Assembly (NCBI GenBank): GCA_037349315.1
Contig: JBAIAC010000021.1
Location: 2,232,001-2,296,000, forward strand
Reading direction: 5' to 3'
Length of the DNA: 64,000 bases
From: Chelydra serpentina
Lineage: Eukaryota > Chordata > Testudines > Chelydridae
Numbering within the stretch: position 1 is the stretch's first letter; every line of letters starts with the position of its first letter. The notes under the pieces were generated by a model. The model was not told the DNA's origin and made no database searches. It worked only from the letters and a program-made list of their open reading frames with translations. The position numbers and the translations under genes were made by a program. Below are positions 11,101 through 20,100 of the stretch, one piece after another.

Positions 11101-14100
11101 TTGCAGATGTACAGCGCTGTGAGTTAAACCCGTGTTCGTACAGCTGAGTAGGGAAAGCGCTGCAGCCTGTCCACACTGGCAGCGGCCAGCGCAGTAACTA
11201 CCACTGACGTGGCTACATTTGCGGCACTTGCAGCTGTATTGGGAGCAGTGCATTATGGGCATTCAGGTAGCTGCAACGTGCTTTTCAAATCGGGGGGGGG
11301 GGGGGGGTGAGGGGGACTTTGACAGGGAGCGTTTTTGGAAAAAGAGTGGATTTTTGGAATAGCCACAGAGTGTCAGCTCATTATTTCCACACCTCCACAT
11401 CCCCTGCCTCTCTCTCAATCACTGAAAGCAAACAGCAGGGGCTTTGTTTGTTTTTAAAGAGCAGATAAAAGAGAGGAAACGGAGCCTGTGATCAGCAGCT
11501 TAAAGAATGCAGCTCTGAACTCCAACCCGGAAGTGCCGTTTCAAAACAAAGGCAACTTCGGAAGATCATTAACTCCGTTGTTCCTCGGCTATACTGAAAG
11601 ACGAACGTTGCACCCACTTCGCAGCAGCTGTTATTCCTCTCGGGGAGGTGGAGTACATGCAGCGCTGTATCTGAGGAGATACAGCGTTGCACGTGCCTTG
11701 CAAGTGTAGCCAGTTAATGAGTGACAGCGCTGCCGGCAGTTTTATTACGCTGTAACTTGTAAGTGTAGCCAAGCCCTGAGGTGTGTACAAATCCTTCCCT
11801 CTAGCCTTCCCCTTTTCAGCATTATCCTGGGCTGCTGATCTGGATACAGCAAAGCACTTGCTGATTGAAGGGCCATGATCCATTTAATGGGTATGTAAAA
11901 TCTTAACCACAGTTTCTGTCAAAAACATTTTACATCGGCCCAAATTCCACAGCTTGGTTTAAGGCCTGGGGCCTAGCTAACGATGAACAATAAGGGCTAA
12001 GAAAACCTGGATAAACAAGAGACAACCTTCCTTCGTTACTAGATAAGGCCTAGGCTACACTTGCAGATGTACAGCGCTGTTAGTTAAACCCGTGTTCGTA
12101 CAGCTGAGTAGGGAAAGCGCAGTAACTACCACTGACGTGGCTACATTTGCGGCACTTGCAGCTGTATTGGGAGCGGTGCATTATGGGCATTCAGGTAGCT
12201 GCAACGTGCTTTTCAAATGGGGGGGGGGGGGGTGAGGGGGACTTTGACAGGGAGCGTTTTTGGAAAAAGAGTGGATTTTTGGAATAGCCACAGAGTGTCA
12301 GCTCATTATTTCCACACCTCCACATCCCCTGCCTCTCTCTCAATCACTGAAAGCAAACAGCAGGGGCTTTGTTTGTTTTTAAAGAGCAGATAAAAGAGAG
12401 GAAAAAAAGCCTGTGTTTAGCAGCTTAAAGAACGGAGCTCTGAACTCCAACCCGGAAGTGCCGTTTCAAAACAAAGGCAACTTCGGAAGATCATTAACTC
12501 CGTTGTTCCTGGGCTACACTGAAAGACGAACGTTGCACCCACTTCGCAGCAGCTGTTATTCCTCTCGGAGAGGTGGAGTACATGCAGCGCTGTATCTGAG
12601 GAGATACAGCGTTGCACGTGCCTTGCAAGTGTAGCCAGTTAATGAGTTACAGCGCTGCCGGCAGTTTTATTACGCTGTAACTTGTAAGTGTAGCCAAGGC
12701 CTGAGCAAAGTCAGCAAAACTCCAAATGGGGAGCGGTAGTTGGTGTCCTTATCAGAAGTTACAGACGCACAAAGCGTTGTGAGGGGCCTACTCCCCGGTG
12801 CAGGAAGGAGATAGCAAACACCCTCTTCAAATACCAACCTAGAGTTGAGGGAGAGGTCCAACATGTTAGTACGAGACATATGACTCCGTGGGTGCTCCGG
12901 GGCTGGAGCACCTACGGGGAAAAATTGGTGGGTGCAAAGCACCCACCGGCAGCTCCCTGCCAGCCCCCCCACCCAGCTCACCTCCGCCTCCGCCTCCTCC
13001 CCCGAGGTGCTGCTGCTTCGCTTCTCCCCCCTCCCTCCCAGAGTTGCCACGCGCCAAACAGCTGGTTCTCCAGCAAGCCTGGGAGGGCGGGGGGAGAAGC
13101 GGAGCAGTGGCGCCTCGGGGGAGGAAGTGGAGGCGGAGCGGAGGTGAGCTGGGGCAGGGAGCGGTTCCCCTGCACCCCACTGCCCCAGCTCACCTCCTCC
13201 CACAAGGCGCCACTGCTCCGCTTCTCCCCTCCTCCTTCCCAGGCTTGCCGTGAGAATCAGCTGTTTGGCGCGCGGCAAGCCTGGGAGGGCAGGGGGAGAA
13301 GCGAAGCAAAGGCGTCTCGGGGGAGGAGGTGGAGGTGGAGGTGGAGGTGGGCTGGGCGGGGCGGCCGGTGGGGACCTGCCAGTGGGTGCTCTGCTTCTTC
13401 TCCCTCCCTCCCAGGCTTGCAAGCCTGGGGTGGGGGGTGGAAGGGAAATGTGGAGCGCCCGGGGAAGGAGGCGGGGGTGGGGATTTGGGAAAGGGGTGGA
13501 GTTGGGGCAGAGCCGGGGGCGGGGGGAGGGGTGCGAGCACCCACCGGTGCCAACTCAAGTCGGCGCCTATGAGATATGACATCCTCCCCCTTCACAGATA
13601 TATTCTATTTCATAGATGCCAACGCTAGTTTTTAAAAGCACAATGGTAAACAATTTCTATTACCATGTGCTTTTTAATGTCTTTTGGCTTTACCCCCAGG
13701 AATGTACCTGTTGGCCAACCGGAAGAGCTACCTCATTCCTATGAACCCCACATCAGGATTCAATGTATACATTGTCATAAAAACAGTTTAAGGCAAAACA
13801 CCTGTGGATTAGCAGTATGTTGTACGCTAACCTGAACCATGGGCGGAGCCGTTATGTAATCTTTTAGACTATTGGCTTATTGTGCTACCCGTGTCTTGCT
13901 GCTAACAACTATCCAGGGGCTCGGAACCTCCCACCCTGTCGTTTCCCCCCGCCCACGAGCACCCTGTATCATTGATTGTAATCAATTGTTTAGCAGTGTC
14001 TCTGAGCCTAATAAGCAAAGTAACCCTCCGCCAGCGTGGAGCGTAATAAACCCTCGTGCTTGACGCTACACGGTGTCCATTTCGGTTCCTTCACTGATGA

Positions 14101-17100
14101 CTAATTTCATACGGTATTTGGGACACATGTCAGGTTTCTCTCACCCGCCGTCTTAGCAACTACACACTGCAAACATTTCAAAGCAGGACCATTAACCCCA
14201 GTGCTCCACACGGGGCCAGATTAATCTTGTATGGCCCCGGGCACCCAGGCTATGGCCCTGCCCCCGCTCAGCCTCTTCCGGCGGAGCCCTATCCATGCTC
14301 CCCACCAAGACTCTGTCCCCTGCTCGGCCTCTTCCCCACAAGGCCCTAAACTATGCCCCGAGGCCCTGGGGGAGGGGGTGGAGAGGAGCGAGTGGTGGGT
14401 GGGGCCTCAAGGGGAAGAGGCCGAGTGTGGGCGGGGCCTTGGGGTGCAGCATGGGTTAAGTGGAGTGGGGGCGGGGCCACAGTCCAGGTGCCAGGGCCCC
14501 TTCTGAGTGTGGGCCTGGCGCGCCAGTGCCATTGTAAACCCGGTACTGCCCCCCCACAAAACATACAGGGGGTGAGGTGCGGGGGTGGGAATCACATAGC
14601 AACTGTGTGGCCGTGCAGTGAGACCCATGGGACTCAGGAGTCATGGGGTCCAGTCCTGGCTCGGCTGCTGAGTGACCTTGACCGAGTCACTTCACCTCTT
14701 TGTCCCTCAATTTTCCCACCTCTAATATGGGGCTAAAGATATTTATCTCCTTTCTAAAGCACTTTGCAATTTACTGAGCTAAAGCATCTTGCGCGAGCTA
14801 GGTGGTGTCATTACATTCATTAACCACAGTAGCGTTACAACTGCCTAAATGACCACGAGCTCCTATTAATAACGCTTCTTTCTGTTCAAAAAACTTCCTA
14901 AACACAGAGGGAAAGTTGCCTGAGGCTCTCTCGTGGCCTCCCAGGACGTCGAGGTCAGCAAAACCTGAACCTCTGCAAACCAGGAAATACAAAGTGGTGG
15001 CAAATGCTCCCGTAACCTTAACTGTGCCCGCCCCCCGGGGCTGGCAAGAGCCCCTGGGAATTAGCTACATGCACTGCAGCTGCATTCCCTCTACTAGGAG
15101 TAGCTATGCTGAATGAGGGAGGGATTAGTTGGAGCAGCTTGGCAGCGGCGTAATGGTCTGAGCTGATCTGCGGGCGAGGGGGAGCAGTTGTGAGCCCCTC
15201 TCCCTGACCCCAGTGTACGTGATCAAAGAAGCGCATGTGTGTCTTGGGAGATCCAGTTATTTCAGCCCTGTGTGGTGTAGGCTTTGTCAGTGGCAGGGCA
15301 CAGGGATCTTCTTGCCCGGGAGCTTGTCAGCCGTGAGCTGGGAGGTGAGCGTGCTCTGGGGGTTTAATGGAGGGTAAGTGAAAGCAGAGTGCCAGACGGC
15401 ACCGTGCATATGAAGGTGACAGGGGTGCTAAAGGGGTTGCAAAATTTAGCAGATGGGGGGGGGGGCTTTCGGTGGACTAGGCTAAGTGGGCGTAGGGCAG
15501 GTGTGGGGAACTCCTGTTCAGTACGGCACAAAGGCAGAGGGTCAGTGTGTGTGTTATGAGCACGCTGGGCAAGGGCAATGGGCGAATGCACCATTGGGGG
15601 AGGCTAGCCCCCGTCCCCTCCCGCTCTGCCCGAGGCCCCGCCCCCTCCCATCCTTCCTCCCCTGCAGGAGCCAGGAGCACACACGCCCCCACAGCCGCTG
15701 GCCCCTCCCCACAACACGCCCCCAACCCCGGCCTCTCGGCCACAGAAGAGCACCGGCGGGACGGGAACTGAAGCAGGCAGGAGGGGGCCTGAGGGTGGAG
15801 TGTGGGCGGGGCCACGCCAGGCTGTTTGGGGAGGCACAGCCTTCCCCTGCCTATGCTACCCGCTGCCCGTGACGTTGGGGCATCACTCAAAGAGGGCAGA
15901 GTTAAGGTTATGTGGGCTTTTACCTTAACTCTGTATTTCCTGTATTTCCAGGGTTGTGAGTTCAATCCTTGAAGGGGCCATTTAGGGATCTGGGGCAAAA
16001 ATTGGGGATTGGTCCTGCTTTGAGCAGGGGGTTGGACTAGATGACCTCCTAAGGTCCCTTCCAACCCTGAGATTCTATGATTCTAAGGTGGCTTTCAGTG
16101 AATTTCCTGGAATAAAATATGAATCTGCTTGAGGACTTTGAAATACCAGCTCTTAACCTGAAGCCAAACTTCCATTCGGAGCCCCCCGCGGACCGAGAAC
16201 GGCTAGTGCACACCACACGCGTTGCTCAGACTTCCCTCCCAGGCCCGACTCAGGCTATGGCTGCCCCGGAGAGCTCACAGCCGTGCAGCTCCACTGCCGT
16301 AATCTCTCTAATCTGGCTGCTCTACACTGACGGGCGGGAGCTCTGTCAGTTACACTGTAGTGTACAAAGAGCCTCCAACTCCCAACCCGTGGGTGCTGCT
16401 TAGCTTCAAAAACCACAAGGCAGCAAGTGCCTTGTGCCGCTGGTTTTAAGGGATTCAAGAGCCAGCTTTTACCCAGGATGCTGGCGGAGATCACGGCTCC
16501 ACGTGCAATCCGTTTGGGGCGCGTTCGAGCCCCCGAAACACTAGAAAACTCCCCTCCACACACACACCCATCTGGACCATTCTCCCTACCCCACAGCCCT
16601 CGGGGCAGAGCCGTTCCAAGCCAAACCCAGTCGGTGTGGGGATTTTAGAGCATTTAGAGAAATCAGCTGTCAAGCTGCGGGGTGGGCCTACCGCCCCACT
16701 CTAATCTGTCGTTCTACACTCCCTCACATTTCTGAGTGCGCTCCTCTGCGTTAACCGCCTGCCCCCACCCTGGCTGGTTTCCTAACTGCAGGTGATAATA
16801 ACTGAAAGAGGAAGAGGCCCTGCTATGGCGGAAGCCCGCGTGTGAAATAAGCAACGGACTAGTCTATGGGAGACTCACTGTCTACGCTACCACCTCTGTT
16901 GGCATAACTTACGTCATGCCGGGGTGTGAGTCCGCCGCTTGCGGAGATGGGCTTTTAATAGGGTGACCAGATGTCCCAATTTTAGAGGGACAGTCCTGAT
17001 TTTTGGGGTCTTTTTCTTATATAGGCTCCTATTACTCCCCACCCCCCACCCCTCCCCATCCCAATTTTTCACACTTGCTGTCTGGTCACCCTAGCTTTTA

Positions 17101-20100
17101 ATGACAATGGGACAGTGGTTCTCAACCAGGGGTACGCATAGCCCTGAGGCAGGGCCGGTGCAAGGAAGTTTTGCGCCCTAGGCAAAACTTCCTTGCACCA
17201 GCCCTGCGCCCCCACACAGCCACCTCCCCCGCCCCCGGGCGCTCAGCCCCCCCCCCCCCCACACACACACATCTGCGTGCCACGGGAGCTGAGCGGGGAG
17301 CCGGGGGCAGGGGGGCGGGGAGCCGCAGCTGCCCCCTGGCTCCCCGCTCAGCCGCTGAGCATGGGGCAGGGAGGCGGCTCGCCGCAGCTGCCTCCCGGCT
17401 CCCTGCTCAGCGGCTGAACGGGAAGCTGGGAGGCAGCCGCCCGCCGCCCCCCAAATCCTGGCGTCCTAGGTGACCGCCTAGGGTCGCCTTGTTATAGCAC
17501 CGGCCCTGCCCTGAGGGTACGCAGAGGTCTTCCAGAGGGTACATCACCTCATCTGGAGATTTGCCTAGTTTTACAAGAGGCTACATAAAAAACACTAGCG
17601 AAGTCAGGACCAACTAAAACATCACACAGACAATGACTCGTCTATACCGCGCTATACCCTGAAATGTAAGTGCAATATTTACATCCCAATGGCTTTATTT
17701 TATAATTATATGGTAAAAATGAACAAGGCAGCCATTGGTCAGTACTAGTGTGGCTGGGACACTTTTCTATGTTTACGTTGGGTGAAACTTGGGGTACGCA
17801 AGATAAATCCGACTCCTGAGAGGGGTCCCGTCGCCTGGAAAGGTTGAGAGCCCCTGGGATTGAGCATCTTCACCAGACGCAGCTACATTGGTGCCACTGC
17901 GCAGCGAGATGCGGCCTTGCAGGCCGTGAAAGGCATTTTCATTCCATCGCAGGCCAAGGGGAGACAAGCAGGGGTAGAACTCAGGTGTCCTGACTCCCAG
18001 CCCCCTGCTCCAATTCACTCGACCCCACTCCCCTTCCGGAGCTGGGGACAGAACCCAGGGGTCCTGGCTCCAACCCATCGGCCCTCCCACCCGGTTTGCC
18101 CCAGTGCAGTTAGCAGGAAGTCAGTGTGGAGAAAGCAGAGGTTCTGCTGGTGTGCTTTCTTCACACACTCCAAACCACAGGCCACAAGGAAATAGCTGTT
18201 TTTGATACCTTAGTACAATCTGACAGAAAGCTGGGGTGTTTTTTTGTATTAACCTCTAGGGTCCCGCCGCAGTATTGCCATTCCCAAGAATTCAGAAATC
18301 TTACACCAGGTCCCTGAAACCATACGATTGGCTTAAAATATCCTGGGTGGGGTTTTTTTTCACAATGATAAGTTGGTGGTTTTCCTTCTTTGACTTCTGA
18401 GCCGCCAAGGGTCACTGTTGCTAGTGTCTCTCCCCAGGACAAGGGCTGGAGAGGTGCACTGTGTTTTACACGACAAAAGACACGATTCGAGCAGCTGGGG
18501 CTTTATGTGAAATGCCAAATATCCTGAGTTGACAACACTGCATAGCTCTCGGCCTGAGGCATGAAGAACCCAGGTGTCCTGAACGCTGGAGGGGTAAGAT
18601 TCTTTAGGGCTTGTTTCCACTGGCACTTTACAGCGCTGCAACTTTCTCGCTCGGGCGGGCAGGCGGGTGGGGGGCGGGGAGTGTGAAAAAACACCCCCCT
18701 GAGTGCTGTAAGTTTCAGCTCTGTAAAGCGCCAGTGGAGACAGTAGCTACGTCCCTCGTGGAGGTGGGGTTCTTTAGAACGCTGGCGCTGCGCCGCGACT
18801 ACACAAGCCACGGGAATGGGAAGGGATCACCGATTAGGGGTGTTAGTTGAGGGGCAGGGGGAGGGGTTCCCGCAATGGGGAGGGATCACAGATTAGGGGT
18901 GCTAGTTGGGAGACAGGGGGAGGGATTCCCGCAATGGGGAGGGATCACCGATTAGGGGTCTTAGTTGAGGGGCAAGGGGAGGGGTTCCCGCAATGGGGAG
19001 GGATCACAGATTAGGGGTGCTAGTTGGGAGACAGGGGGAGGGATTCCCGCAATGGGGAGGGATCACAGATCTAGACTGTTCTCAGTGGTGGCAGATGACA
19101 GAACAAGGAGTAATGGTCTCAAGTTGCAGAGGTGGAGGTTTAGGTTGGATATTAGGAAACACTTTTTCACTAGTAGGGTGGTGAAGCACTGGAATGGGTT
19201 ACCTAGGGAGGTGGTGGAATCTCCTTCCTTAGAGGTTTTTAAGGTCAGGCTTGACAAAGCCCTGGCTGGGATGATCTAGTTGGGGTTGGTCCTGCTTTGA
19301 GCAGGGGGTTGGACTAGAACCTCCTGAGGTCCCTTCCAACCCTGAGATTCTATGATTCTATGAGAGGGGTGCTAGTTGGGGTGTGTTGGAGGGGATCCCG
19401 CAATGGGGAGGGATCACAGATTACGGGGTGTTAGTTGCAGGGCAGAGGGAGGGGTTCCCACAATGAGGAGGGATCACAGATTAGGAGTGTTAGTTGGGGT
19501 GGCGGGGGAGGGGTTCCCGCAATGGGGAGGGAGCACCGGTGGGGGCACTTGTGTGAGCAGGAACGGGGGGTGGACGCAGTGCAGCAGGGAGGCCAGTGGG
19601 GATCGTGGCAGGCAGGAGAACAAGGTGGAGGCTGGACTGTTCGGAAGAGGAGTCTATTCGTAACCCGCTGACTCACCAGGGTAGATGCGGGGTGTGGGAA
19701 GGATTTGCCCCTGTGCCCCATGATCTCTGGGGTTCACAAGCTGCTCATGGCCGGGCATCCCTACATAGAGGGAGCCGCAGGCACTCGGAGGGCTGAGAGA
19801 CACCCAGCCTGAAATCTGAGCTGTCCCCAGGGGCAGCTGTTTCCCCACTGCAGTGGCTCGTTTCGCTGGCAGGAGGGAAGCCCTCCTCCCCCTGCCCGCC
19901 CCAAACACACACTAAAAAGGATTGAAAAGGTGGGCAGTGTTTAGGGGAAAACTGATTGGGTACAATGACAGGTGTCCAGCCTGGAGGATCGCTAATGATT
20001 AAGGGCATCCAGCCCAGGATGGCGGAAATTAACAAGGGGATCCAGGCCAGCATGTCTCTAACAATCGAGGGTGTCCTGGCCGGGGTATCTCTATCGACCA

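Noticed and set aside
12670..13628. Several 100-250 codon frames on both strands
   Set aside because: They come from opposed GC-rich blocks of a nonautonomous repeat, with low-complexity Arg/Gly/Pro composition.
19654..19830. A minus-strand segment with a strong GTGAGT donor ([20 protein letters not shown]...) that might be an extra ITGAL exon
   Set aside because: The acceptor is weak, the residues match no integrin segment, and inserting it would break the good phase match between exons 1 and 2. It could still be an alternative 5' exon.
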